This document shows positions 7,855 through 15,338 of a stretch of 20,751 nucleotides of DNA, in pieces. The stretch lies in assembly GCA_049281195.1 (NCBI GenBank), contig JBAPRR010000024.1, positions 1 to 20,751 of the forward strand, given 5' to 3'. The notes below the pieces were generated by a model. The model made no database searches. It was given only the letters and a program-made list of their open reading frames with translations, and had not been told where the DNA came from. Source of the stretch: JBAPRR01 sp049281195. Lineage in GTDB: Bacteria; Actinomycetota; Acidimicrobiia; Acidimicrobiales; CAVXTF01. A program made the translations under genes and the position numbers. The stretch's first letter is position 1. Every line of letters begins with the position of its first letter.

Positions 7855-8918
7855 TGGCGATCACGGAGCCCTCTGTGCCGATAGCCGCGCCTCGTGATCA
7901 CGGGTTCCACAAGGTCCGGATAGCGCGGGTGGTCAGAGAGACCGAAGACGCCAGGACCTTCGTTTTCGACATCCCCGACGAGCTGAGAGTCGCCTTCGGG
8001 TACGAGGCGGGACAGTTCTGTACTTTCAGGGTCTGGATCGATGGGGAGCCATACCTTCGCTCCTATTCCATCTCTTCTGCCCCCGGCGTCGACGAAGAGT
8101 TGCAGGTGACCGTCAAGCGCGTCCCCGGTGGCATCGTGTCGAACCGGCTCTACGACACGCTCAACGCCGGTGACCACATTGAGACGACCTGTCCTGCCGG
8201 TGTGTTCTGCCTGGGCCCGGGCGACTCGGACGTCGTGGCGATCTGCGCCGGAAGCGGCGTGACTCCCGTGCTCTCGATTGTGAAGCATGCGCTTGCGGCG
8301 ACCGGGCGAAACGTGAGAGTCCTGTACGCCAACCGGGATCGGGACTCGGTCATATTTGCAGCCGCGCTCGACGAGCTCGGTAAGCGGTACGGGCCCCGTC
8401 TCGAGATCATCCACCATCTCGATGTAGAACAGGGCTTTATCGACGGGGCAACTGTGCGCGGATTCATCCGGGGCGTCACGGCTGAGTACTTCGTATGCGG
8501 CCCGGGTCCGTTCATGGACCTGGTCGAAGAGACTTTGCTCGAAGTCGGCGTCGAGGATCAACGGATCCACATCGAGGTTTTCACTCCGGCAGAAAGAGCT
8601 GAGCGCCTCCGGACCTCTGATCCGGTCGACCCACCGTGTCGGGTCACGATCGAGCTCGATGGGCGGACGGAGAGCGTCGACCACCATCCGGGCACGACCA
8701 TCCTTCAGACGGCGCGCCAGATAGGCATGGCGCCACCGTTCTCGTGCGAGTCAGGAAGCTGCGCCACATGCATGGCCAAGGTCACCGTCGGCACAGCCAC
8801 CATGTATGTGAACAATGCGCTGACCGAGGATGAGGTCAAGGCCGGATGGGTGCTGACATGCCAAGCACTGCCGACGACGCCGTCGGTTCACGTCGTTTAC
8901 GACGCCGAAGAGGGATGA
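7854..8918 (+). CDS. FAD/[2Fe-2S] oxygenase reductase, KshB/PaaE-like
   Basis: A 354-aa electron-transfer protein moving electrons from NAD(P)H through FAD to a C-terminal plant-type ferredoxin domain and on to an oxygenase. The FAD-binding motif RSYSISS is at residues 69-75, the nicotinamide motif GSGVTP at 133-138, and CGPGPF at 215-220. The [2Fe-2S] ligands are Cys298, Cys303, Cys306 and Cys336. This domain order matches KshB, HmpX-like and PaaE-type reductases. The GTG at 7854 was chosen because the longer ATG at 7743 would add 37 atypical residues and run back into the ligase start and through the promoter. It is divergent from the operon with the Rieske subunit and is that enzyme's most probable partner. 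It heads a plus-strand operon with the SnoaL-like and amidohydrolase genes. Confidence 0.93.
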   Translation: MAITEPSVPIAAPRDHGFHKVRIARVVRETEDARTFVFDIPDELRVAFGYEAGQFCTFRVWIDGEPYLRSYSISSAPGVDEELQVTVKRVPGGIVSNRLYDTLNAGDHIETTCPAGVFCLGPGDSDVVAICAGSGVTPVLSIVKHALAATGRNVRVLYANRDRDSVIFAAALDELGKRYGPRLEIIHHLDVEQGFIDGATVRGFIRGVTAEYFVCGPGPFMDLVEETLLEVGVEDQRIHIEVFTPAERAERLRTSDPVDPPCRVTIELDGRTESVDHHPGTTILQTARQIGMAPPFSCESGSCATCMAKVTVGTATMYVNNALTEDEVKAGWVLTCQALPTTPSVHVVYDAEEG

Positions 8919-8924
8919 GGTCCG

Positions 8925-9353
8925 ATGACCGTTGAGATGCAACGCATCTCTGACATGGTGGAGATCCAGGCGTTGTGCGCCCGCTACATGTCGTACACCA
9001 GTCAGTCCGTGCAGGATCGTTGGCTGGACGTGTTCACTCCCGACGCGGAATACAACGCATTCGGCACCGCCTATACCCTCGAACGCTTTCCGGCCCTGCT
9101 CGAAGCGGCCCCGCGCGGACAGTTCATCGGAAACATGCCAGTTGTCGACCTGGATTCAGATGAGGCCACCGGCGTGCAGCACTTCGTTTTCATCGACCAG
9201 CAGACCCATGCCATGCGCCTGGGGTGGTATCGCGACGCTTACACGCGGACACCTGACGGATGGAGGATCCACCGTCGAGCGACGACATTCATGCGCAAGC
9301 ACGGCGGCTTCGATTCGGGACGGCAGCACGATCCTCTCGGCAATTCTGACTGA
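8925..9353 (+). CDS. SnoaL-like / NTF2-fold protein
   Basis: A 142-aa small protein with a cone-shaped NTF2-like fold predicted from its pattern. It has an N-terminal helix pair (residues 8-40, ending DVFTPDAEYNAFG), a central segment, and terminal beta strands ending in DGWRIHRRATTFMRK (111-125). Proteins of this type include SnoaL cyclases, ketosteroid isomerases, epoxide hydrolases, dehydratases and ring-hydroxylating dioxygenase beta subunits. The protein is shorter than a usual dioxygenase beta subunit, but that role for the Rieske enzyme remains possible. Start ATG is 6 bp after the reductase stop, with GAGG at 8917-8920 close upstream. Family assignment is good; activity is undetermined. 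Confidence 0.8.
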   Translation: MTVEMQRISDMVEIQALCARYMSYTSQSVQDRWLDVFTPDAEYNAFGTAYTLERFPALLEAAPRGQFIGNMPVVDLDSDEATGVQHFVFIDQQTHAMRLGWYRDAYTRTPDGWRIHRRATTFMRKHGGFDSGRQHDPLGNSD

Positions 9354-9364
9354 AGGTGGCGACA

Positions 9365-10591
9365 GTGAGTGAGTTACCGAAGATCATCAGCGTCGACGAC
9401 CATGTGGTTGAGCCTCCGAACCTGTGGCAGGAGCGCCTTCCCGCCCGTATGAGAGGACAAGGTCCACGCATCGAGCAAGCTAGATGGGGGGACTTCACGC
9501 TGGACGTCGGAGCGAGCTACAAGCAGGAGATGACCACCGACGGTCGTCTGGGGGATTACTGGGTCTACGAAGACCGCGTGATCTACGTGCACAAACGGCA
9601 TGTCGCCATCCCTCTGGACGCCACCCCCGATGGCGACACGAGCAGGTTCGACCGCTCCAAGATGTTCATCGCTGCCATGACCTATGACGAGATGCGGCCG
9701 GGCTGTTACGAGGCTTCGGCACGGGTTTCCGATCTGGCGCTCGCCGGCGTCGACGGCTCGCTCGCATTCCCCACGTTCCCCCGTTTTTGCGGCCAGACCT
9801 TTATGGAGAGCAAGGATCTGGAACTTGGACTGGAGTGTGTCCGGGCCTACAACGACTGGATGGTCGAGGAGTGGTGCGCGGATTCGGGGGGCGCGCTGAT
9901 CCCTTTGTGCATACTCCCGATGTGGGATGTCGATCTGGCGGTGGCTGAGATCGACCGCAACGCGGCGCGTGGGGTGAGAGCGATCTGCTTCAGCGAGATC
10001 CCGACCCACCTCGGCCTTCCGAGCATCCACTCTGGCTACTGGGACCCGCTCTTCGCCATCTGCCAGGAGAGCCTCACCACTGTGTGCATGCACATCGGCT
10101 CTTCTTCGAAGATGCCGTCGGCTTCGCCGGATGCACCCCCGTCGACATCGATCATGTTGTCCTGCAACAACTCGATGGCGTCGTTGGCCGACTTTTTGTT
10201 CTCGGGTGTGCTGGTGCGCTTCGACAAGCTCAAGCTGTCTTATGCCGAAGGCCAGATCGGTTGGATCCCTTACGCTCTGGAGCGCGCAGACAACACCTGG
10301 AAGTACCACTCGAGCTGGACAAGGGCCGACGAGAAGATCCCCGAGCCTCCGTCCACGTACTACCACGGTCGGATCTTCGGATGCTTTACGAACGACGTCC
10401 ATGGCATGGCATCTATTGACCAGGTGGGCGAAGACAACGTCTGCTTCGAGACCGACTACCCCCACACCGATACGACGTGGCCTTTCGTAACCGCAGAGGT
10501 AGAGAAGATGACCGCCGGTCTTACCGAAGCGCAGCGCTACAAGGTGTTGCGCGGCAATGCGATACGGATGCTCGATCTCGACCTGGTGTGA
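9365..10591 (+). CDS. Amidohydrolase-2 family metal-dependent hydrolase/decarboxylase
   Basis: A 408-aa TIM-barrel enzyme of the amidohydrolase-related family (the ACMSD/gamma-resorcylate decarboxylase group). Strand-1 motif VDDHVVEP gives Asp11 and His13. A further metal-ligand candidate is His243 in CMHIGSS, and Asp364 in FETDYPHTDTTWP is the conserved strand-8 aspartate. SYAEGQIGWIPY (292-303) is also typical. The family hydrolyses C-N or C-C bonds or decarboxylates, so a role in opening or trimming an oxygenated ring product fits the context. The GTG at 9365 is preferred over 9356 because AAGGTGG at about 9353-9359 is correctly spaced for it; the difference is only three residues. It is last in the reductase operon and converges on the crotonase gene. 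Confidence 0.9.
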   Translation: MSELPKIISVDDHVVEPPNLWQERLPARMRGQGPRIEQARWGDFTLDVGASYKQEMTTDGRLGDYWVYEDRVIYVHKRHVAIPLDATPDGDTSRFDRSKMFIAAMTYDEMRPGCYEASARVSDLALAGVDGSLAFPTFPRFCGQTFMESKDLELGLECVRAYNDWMVEEWCADSGGALIPLCILPMWDVDLAVAEIDRNAARGVRAICFSEIPTHLGLPSIHSGYWDPLFAICQESLTTVCMHIGSSSKMPSASPDAPPSTSIMLSCNNSMASLADFLFSGVLVRFDKLKLSYAEGQIGWIPYALERADNTWKYHSSWTRADEKIPEPPSTYYHGRIFGCFTNDVHGMASIDQVGEDNVCFETDYPHTDTTWPFVTAEVEKMTAGLTEAQRYKVLRGNAIRMLDLDLV

Positions 10592-10607
10592 CGGGCGCCG
10601 GAGCCCG
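10592..10607. terminator. Short hairpin between convergent genes
   Basis: CGGGC (10592-10596) and GCCCG (10603-10607) can pair around a 6-nt loop inside the 17-bp gap between the convergent stops of the amidohydrolase and the crotonase. There is no T-tract on either side. It could act as a weak bidirectional terminator, but the stem is short. Confidence 0.3.
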
Positions 10608-10608
10608 C

Positions 10609-11394
10609 TCAGCCCGGTTTGGGCCGTTCCCGCATGGCTGCGACGGCATCCCAGTGGGCATCCGCGGTCCACAGGCGTGCGAATATGTCGGCGGCCCGTT
10701 CTTCGAGCTCGGGATGGGCTCTTCCGACCGCGGCGGCGATGACCGACTTCACCGAGCGAGCAGTGCCGGGAGCGGTTGCGGCCAATCGACCGGCAATGGC
10801 CCTCCACCCGCTTTCGAATGCCTCCCTCGGGAAAACCATGTCCACCAGACCGAGCCGTTCGGCGGCAACCGCGTCGTAGACCTCGCCAGTAGCGACTGCG
10901 AGCATGGCCCTACCGCGGCCTATCGTCTGCGCAAGCCTTTCGGCGCCGCCCCATGCGGGCATGATCCCGAGGCTTGCCTGGTTGAAGCCGATCTTTATGT
11001 CGTCGGCCGCTACACGGATGTCTGCGGCGATGGCGATCTCGGCGCCTCCTCCGAGGGCGTGTCCGTTCAATGCGGCGATGACCGGAACGGGGAACGTGGC
11101 GACGCGGTCGAGCACCTGCCGCATCCGACGGGCCATGGCCACGGCATCTTCGTGAGTTCTGACAGCATTGAGCTCCTTCAGGTCCCCACCCGAAACGAAC
11201 ACGCGGTCCCCGCCCCCCCGGATTACGAGTACCGAGGGGTCGGACCGCGACACCTCGTCGAGAGCGGAATCGAGCTCGCCCACCGTGGCCAGTCCGATTG
11301 CGTTTCGGACTTGGGGCCTGTCGATCGTGAGAACAGCGATGCCGCCTCCGACCTCTACGCGTACCCCGGTGGATCCAGAGCTCGGGTCACTCAC
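10609..11394 (-). CDS. Enoyl-CoA hydratase/isomerase family protein (crotonase), variant active site
   Basis: A 261-aa crotonase-fold enzyme acting on CoA thioesters. The oxyanion-hole motif SGGDLKEL is at residues 68-75 and GHALGGGAEIAIAAD at 111-125. Glu119 matches the first catalytic Glu of rat enoyl-CoA hydratase (Glu144), but the second (Glu164) is Gln139. The following GIMPAWGG (143-150) recalls the loop of ethylmalonyl-CoA decarboxylase-like proteins more than standard hydratases; this comparison is from memory. It may be an isomerase, decarboxylase or atypical hydratase. The GTG at 11394 is supported by GAGGAG 8 nt upstream (11403-11408); upstream residues in the open frame are not needed. 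It is transcribed alone, divergent from the mutase operon. Confidence 0.9.
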   Translation of the reverse strand: MSDPSSGSTGVRVEVGGGIAVLTIDRPQVRNAIGLATVGELDSALDEVSRSDPSVLVIRGGGDRVFVSGGDLKELNAVRTHEDAVAMARRMRQVLDRVATFPVPVIAALNGHALGGGAEIAIAADIRVAADDIKIGFNQASLGIMPAWGGAERLAQTIGRGRAMLAVATGEVYDAVAAERLGLVDMVFPREAFESGWRAIAGRLAATAPGTARSVKSVIAAAVGRAHPELEERAADIFARLWTADAHWDAVAAMRERPKPG

Positions 11395-11402
11395 GGCACC
11401 GT

Positions 11403-11408
11403 CTCCTC
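11403..11408 (-). promoter_or_regulatory. Ribosome binding site for the crotonase
   Basis: The minus strand reads GAGGAG, 8 nt before the GTG at 11394. It settles the start at 11394 rather than at an upstream codon near 11457. Confidence 0.6.
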
Positions 11409-11443
11409 GTGGGCAGGTCAAGCACCGATAATACAACTCTCGG

Positions 11444-11481
11444 TTTAGTAGAAGCACAATTTCCTATACGATCGCTCGGCG
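11444..11481 (+). promoter_or_regulatory. Candidate promoter of the mutase operon, probably leaderless
   Basis: TACGAT (11467-11472) matches TANNNT and lies 8 nt before the GTG at 11481, so the transcript could begin at or next to the start codon. A weak -35 (TTTAGT, 11444-11449) is 17 bp upstream. The 9-mer CGATCGCTC (11469-11477), also present in the P450/TetR palindrome, overlaps the -10. No ribosome site is visible. Confidence 0.45.
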
Positions 11482-13067
11482 TGGACTCGACTGTAAGTAG
11501 CGAAGCCGGCATCGCGCTGGATGCGAGCTACGGCCCGCAGGACCTGCCTGCACCTGAGTCAATCCCATCGCCCGGCGAGTTTCCCTTCACGCGGGGGAAT
11601 TTCCCTGACGGATACCGAGGTCGCCCGTGGACCATCCGCCAGTACTCGGGTTTCGGGACGGCCGAAGAGTCGAACGAGCGTTACAGGTACCTGCTTTCGC
11701 AAGGAGCGACCGGACTTTCGGTCGCCTTCGACCTTCCGACCCAGTGCGGCTACGACTCTGACGACCCCGATGTGGAAGAAGAGGTCGGGCGGGTGGGAGT
11801 GGCGATGGACACGCTCGCCGACGCAGAGATCCTTTTCGACCGGATCCCCCTCGACCAAGTCAGCACGAGCTTCACCATCAACGGCACCGCCGCGATCATC
11901 CTTGCCTTCTATACAGCCGTGGGCGAGAAGCAAGGGGTGGCGCGGTCGAAGCTCCGCGGCACGATCCAGAACGACATCCTGAAGGAGTACGTCAGCCGCG
12001 GCACCTGGATATGGCCTCCCATCCCGTCACTGCGGCTCATCGCCGACACAATCGAGTTCTGCGCCCAGGATGTGCCGAGTTTCAACGCGATCTCGGTGGC
12101 GGGGGCGCACTTTCGCGACGCGGGCGCCAACGCTGTTCAGGAGATGGCGTTCACTCTCATGGACGGCGTCACCTACTGCGAAGAGGTGATCGGGCGAGGA
12201 CGTATGACGATCGATGAGTTCGCGCCCCAGGTCTCTTTCTTCTTCTACACACACGGCGACTTCTTCGAGGAGATTGCCAAGTACCGAGCCGGCCGCCGAA
12301 TATGGGCGCGGATCGTCAGGGAAAGGTTCGGCGCGAAGAACGATCGCTCGTGCATGTTCCGAGTGGGGTGTGTGGCGGGCGGCGCGTCATTGCATGCACC
12401 TCAGGCCCAGAACAACATCGTCAGGGTGGCCTACGAGGCCATGGCCTCGGTGCTCGGTGGAGTGCAGTCGATGTTCACCGCGGCATGGGACGAGCCGTTC
12501 GCCATACCGACACAGGAATCAACGACGCTTGCTCTTCGTACTCAACAGGTGCTGGCCTACGAGACAGGGGTGACGCGGGTCGCGGATCCTCTCGGCGGCT
12601 CCTATTACGTCGAGGCCCTGACCGACGCCTTCGAATCGCGGGTGCTCGACATCATGGCTGAGCTCGAAAGCCAAGGCGGCATGGTCCGCGCAATCGAGGA
12701 TGGCTACTTACATCGTCTGATATCCGACCAGGCGTACCAGGTGGACAAGGCCATCAGCTCCGGCGAACGGATAGTGGTGGGCGTCAACCGGTTCCAGACC
12801 GACGAGGACCCTCCTGAGGTCCAGGGCTACGAATTCGACGAGGTGGGAAGGGCGCGCCAGCTCGAACGCCTGCACCAGGTCAAGCGCACCCGTTCCTCGG
12901 CGGACGTACGCAGAAGACTTGGCGACCTGGGACATGCTGCGGCGATAGAAGACGAGAACCTGATGCCCTACCTGGTGGACTGTGCCAAGGCGTACTGCAC
13001 CGTCTCTGAGATGGTCGGGGTTCTGAAGGATCAATGGGGCGAATTCCGTCAACCGGTGGTCTTCTGA
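11481..13067 (+). CDS. B12-dependent acyl-CoA mutase, large (substrate-binding) subunit
   Basis: A 528-aa TIM-barrel subunit of the methylmalonyl-CoA mutase family, lacking its own B12 domain, which is encoded next. Such enzymes shift a carbonyl-CoA group by a radical mechanism using adenosylcobalamin. TIRQYSGFGTAEESN lies at residues 51-65 and the AFDLPT stretch at 82-87. Tyr55 and Arg173 align with MCM Tyr89 and Arg207, which hold the free carboxylate; isobutyryl-CoA mutase has Phe and Gln, and 2-hydroxyisobutyryl-CoA mutase has Ile/Asp changes not seen here. His210 (MCM His244) is kept, but the preceding Tyr243 is Ala209. The normal RxHxQTSG is RVGCVAGG (294-301), and QSLHTN is QSMFTA (329-334). 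The GTG at 11481 was chosen from promoter position and N-terminal similarity. Substrate is probably not methylmalonyl-CoA. Confidence 0.92.
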   Translation: MDSTVSSEAGIALDASYGPQDLPAPESIPSPGEFPFTRGNFPDGYRGRPWTIRQYSGFGTAEESNERYRYLLSQGATGLSVAFDLPTQCGYDSDDPDVEEEVGRVGVAMDTLADAEILFDRIPLDQVSTSFTINGTAAIILAFYTAVGEKQGVARSKLRGTIQNDILKEYVSRGTWIWPPIPSLRLIADTIEFCAQDVPSFNAISVAGAHFRDAGANAVQEMAFTLMDGVTYCEEVIGRGRMTIDEFAPQVSFFFYTHGDFFEEIAKYRAGRRIWARIVRERFGAKNDRSCMFRVGCVAGGASLHAPQAQNNIVRVAYEAMASVLGGVQSMFTAAWDEPFAIPTQESTTLALRTQQVLAYETGVTRVADPLGGSYYVEALTDAFESRVLDIMAELESQGGMVRAIEDGYLHRLISDQAYQVDKAISSGERIVVGVNRFQTDEDPPEVQGYEFDEVGRARQLERLHQVKRTRSSADVRRRLGDLGHAAAIEDENLMPYLVDCAKAYCTVSEMVGVLKDQWGEFRQPVVF

Positions 13068-13471
13068 TGCCGGTTCGTGTGCTCGTGGCCAAGCCCGGGT
13101 TGGACGGTCACGACCGTGGGGCGAAGCTCGTCGCCCGTGGGCTGCGTGACGCGGGATTCGAGGTCATTTATCTCGGCATTCGCCAACGCCCCGACATGAT
13201 CGCCGCCGTAGCCGTGGAAGAGGACGTCCAGATCGTCGGACTCAGCATTCTGAGCGGCGCTCATGTCGCCCTGACGCGTAAGACCGTGGCGGCCCTACGT
13301 TCGGCGGGAGCGGACGGGGTCGTGGTGGTCGTCGGGGGAACGATCCCGAAGAACGACGTGGCGCTTCTCCAGGGCGCGGGTGCAGTCGCGGTGTACCCGA
13401 CCGGTACCCCACTGGCTGAGGTGATCGAAAGCATGCAGTCGCTTTCTGCGACCATCGCTGCGTCTACGTGA
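13067..13471 (+). CDS. B12-binding small subunit of the acyl-CoA mutase
   Basis: A 134-aa Rossmann-like cobalamin-binding domain. The base-off/His-on signature is present: Asp13-x-His15-x-x-Gly18, then Ser60-x-Leu62 and Gly90-Gly91. His15 would be the lower axial ligand of cobalt. The start ATG overlaps the large-subunit TGA as TGATG (13065-13069), and the upstream open frame is only read-through. Length matches the small subunits of isobutyryl-CoA and 2-hydroxyisobutyryl-CoA mutases. It must assemble with the 528-aa subunit to form the active enzyme. No G-protein chaperone (MeaB/ArgK type) or adenosyltransferase is in the window, so reactivation would depend on a gene elsewhere. Confidence 0.95.
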   Translation: MPVRVLVAKPGLDGHDRGAKLVARGLRDAGFEVIYLGIRQRPDMIAAVAVEEDVQIVGLSILSGAHVALTRKTVAALRSAGADGVVVVVGGTIPKNDVALLQGAGAVAVYPTGTPLAEVIESMQSLSATIAAST

Positions 13472-14625
13472 CACCTGAAGGCCCGCTCGCCGGGATCAGG
13501 GTTCTCGAGGTCGGTCACATCCTGGCCGGCCCGTTCGCAGGCATGCTTCTAGCCGACCTCGGTGCTGATGTGATCAAGATCGAGCCCACGGGAGGCGACC
13601 TGTCGCGACAGGTCGGGTCGCAGTACGTGGGAGATCACAACGTCTACTTCGCCAGTCTGAACCGCAACAAGAGGAGCGTTTACATCGATCTGGCGAGCGA
13701 CCAGGGCCAATCCCAGCTCGGGTCCCTGGTGAAAACAGCTGACGCACTGCTGGTCAATATGCGCCCGTCGACGATAAGGAGGCTCGGGCTCGACTATGAG
13801 GCACTCAGCCGGTACAACCCGAAGATCGTCTGTGTCGCGCTGACCGGCTACGGGCTCGACGGCCCAGGTTCGGAATTACCGTCTTTCGACTATGTGATCC
13901 AGGCGATGGTGGGCGTGGCGGCAATGACCGGTGAACCCGCCGGACCGCCGACGCTCGCCGGCTACTCGGCGGTTGACAATTCGTCTGGGATCATGGCGGC
14001 TCTGGGCCTAGTGGCGAAGGTTCTCGAAGGCAAGGGCGGTCAGGTGGACATCTCGCTCTTCGATGTCATGCTCTCGCAACTCAACTACAAGGCTGCCGCG
14101 TATCTGAACGGCGGGGGAGCTCCAAATCGCGCCACGCTGGGAGCTCACATCTTTTACGTTCCCGCTCAGTTGTTCGAGACCAAATCCGGCTACCTTGCGA
14201 TCTTCGTGACCAACGACGAATCCTGGCGCCGGCTATGTGTGGCGATCGGCGATCCCGAGTGGGCCGAAGATGTGCGTTTCCGCGGTGTGCGTGCGCGGTT
14301 CGAAAACCGCCGGTCATTGCTCGATGGGCTCGCAGCTCGGCTGCTTGAAAAATCGGCGGAGGAGTGGGAGAGCAGGTTGCGCCCTGTCGGCGTTGCCGCC
14401 GGAGCGGTAAAAGACCTGGGGGAGGCCCTCGAGGGTGCGCTCGCGTCGTCGCGCGGCATGATCGTTTCTGTCGAGACACCTGCCGGCGCCCTGCGGATGA
14501 TCGGAAACCCCATCCACACGGATGTTCTCTCCGCGTATACCGAGCCACCGCGCCTTCACGAGCACACCGGGGAGGTGCTCGCCGGGCGCGACGATCAGGC
14601 CCCCTCCTCTGAAGAAACCACCTAG
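13468..14625 (+). CDS. Class III CoA-transferase (CaiB/BaiF family)
   Basis: A 385-aa CoA-transferase of the formyl-CoA/CaiB/BaiF family, which forms interlocked dimers and moves CoA between carboxylic acids through an aspartyl-CoA anhydride. The N-terminal LAGIRVLEVGHILAGPFAGM (7-26), LGADVIKIEP (31-40) and NRNKRSVYIDL (65-75) are diagnostic. The catalytic Asp is Asp170 in SAVDNSSGIMAA. Length is normal. The GTG start overlaps the small-subunit TGA as GTGA (13468-13471), so all three genes are translationally coupled. It probably loads or unloads CoA on the mutase substrate or product. Its stop TAG shares the CTAG at 14622-14625 with the stop of the convergent PEBP gene. Confidence 0.93.
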   Translation: MTPEGPLAGIRVLEVGHILAGPFAGMLLADLGADVIKIEPTGGDLSRQVGSQYVGDHNVYFASLNRNKRSVYIDLASDQGQSQLGSLVKTADALLVNMRPSTIRRLGLDYEALSRYNPKIVCVALTGYGLDGPGSELPSFDYVIQAMVGVAAMTGEPAGPPTLAGYSAVDNSSGIMAALGLVAKVLEGKGGQVDISLFDVMLSQLNYKAAAYLNGGGAPNRATLGAHIFYVPAQLFETKSGYLAIFVTNDESWRRLCVAIGDPEWAEDVRFRGVRARFENRRSLLDGLAARLLEKSAEEWESRLRPVGVAAGAVKDLGEALEGALASSRGMIVSVETPAGALRMIGNPIHTDVLSAYTEPPRLHEHTGEVLAGRDDQAPSSEETT

Positions 14626-15170
14626 CGGCCGTAGATGGCGATGATGAGGCCTCGGGCCAGGGAGTTAAAGGTCAGGTTGAACCCCACGTAGGCAGGTGTC
14701 GCACTCTCGTCGAGACCGAGTGTGGGAATGCCGACCGCATGGACACAGAACACATAGCGATGGTCACCGTGACCGGCCGGGGGAGCCGCTCCGATGTAGC
14801 CCAACCCGCCGGTGTCGTTTCGCGCGTGCATGGCAGCATCCGGCTTACCTTCCATCGAGCCGCTGCCCGCTCCGCGTGGAAGCTCGGTGACAGAGCCGGG
14901 AATGTCGAACATCACCCAGTGCCAAAAGCCGCTGCCCGTCGGGGCGTCCGGGTCGAAACATGTGACGGCATACGACTGGGTGCCGTCAGGCCCTTCGTCC
15001 CAATGCAGATGGGGAGAGAGGTTCCCGCCGGACATGCCCATCGTCGCCCCCGCGATGTGGGTGTCAGAGAAAACTTCGCCATCGGTGATGTCGTCGCTGC
15101 GAACGGTCAGAGACGGCACCGGGGGAAGGAACTCGTAGGGGAGTGGTGGCCTCAGAGGCGTGTCTGCCAT
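14622..15170 (-). CDS. PEBP family protein (YbhB/YbcL, Raf-kinase-inhibitor-like)
   Basis: A 182-aa phosphatidylethanolamine-binding-protein-fold protein. The two conserved boxes are present: DPDAPTGSGFWHW at residues 73-85 and GYIGAAPPAGHGDHRY at 124-139. These form a small anion-binding pocket. No signal peptide is seen, so it should be cytosolic. Bacterial members have no firm physiological role, and nothing in the sequence ties it to the CoA pathway apart from location. The ATG at 15170 is set by GGAG 7 nt upstream (complement of 15178-15181). It is a lone minus-strand gene between two plus-strand operons and shares its stop tetranucleotide with the CoA-transferase. Its leader carries a 16-bp tandem duplication. 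Confidence 0.92.
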   Translation of the reverse strand: MADTPLRPPLPYEFLPPVPSLTVRSDDITDGEVFSDTHIAGATMGMSGGNLSPHLHWDEGPDGTQSYAVTCFDPDAPTGSGFWHWVMFDIPGSVTELPRGAGSGSMEGKPDAAMHARNDTGGLGYIGAAPPAGHGDHRYVFCVHAVGIPTLGLDESATPAYVGFNLTFNSLARGLIIAIYGR

Positions 15171-15181
15171 TTGGTGTCTCC

Positions 15182-15213
15182 TTGTTCTGCGTTCCGCTTG
15201 TTCTGCGTTCCGC
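15182..15213. repeat. Perfect 16-bp tandem duplication in the PEBP leader
   Basis: TTGTTCTGCGTTCCGC occurs twice head to tail (15182-15197 and 15198-15213). On the minus strand the repeat ends right at the AAGGAG ribosome site of the PEBP gene, so one copy places AGAACAA directly next to it. It is a likely recent slippage duplication, or a repeated leader element. Confidence 0.9.
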
Positions 15214-15324
15214 GGATTCCCATTTCGTGTACCCGGTGGTACTAGCAGAGACGTGGGCGATGCGAACGCGATCGGTAGGTGACACCCAATTGCACTTGAG
15301 GTAAATCCCACTCTCAAAATCGGC

Positions 15325-15338
15325 TAGCGTTGTTCTCA
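15325..15338 (+). promoter_or_regulatory. Candidate -10 element for the DUF35-thiolase-FadE operon
   Basis: TAGCGT (15325-15330) fits the TANNNT -10 pattern and is followed 7 nt later by an ATG at 15338. A convincing -35 is not visible. If used, the transcript would begin at the ATG of a 13-codon upstream reading frame. Confidence 0.3.

Noticed and set aside
9374..10807. Long minus-strand open frame (477 codons) opposite the amidohydrolase
   Set aside because: Antisense shadow: the plus strand encodes a complete amidohydrolase with metal ligands, and the minus product has low-complexity Arg/His composition and no motif.
11409..11480. Upstream start extending the mutase large subunit by 24 residues
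   Set aside because: The stretch contains the promoter region of both divergent genes, and the added residues do not look like a mutase N-terminus.
12341..12349. CGATCGCTC inside the mutase coding sequence as a further operator
   Set aside because: Single 9-mer without the second arm, deep in coding sequence; it most likely occurs by chance in GC-rich DNA.
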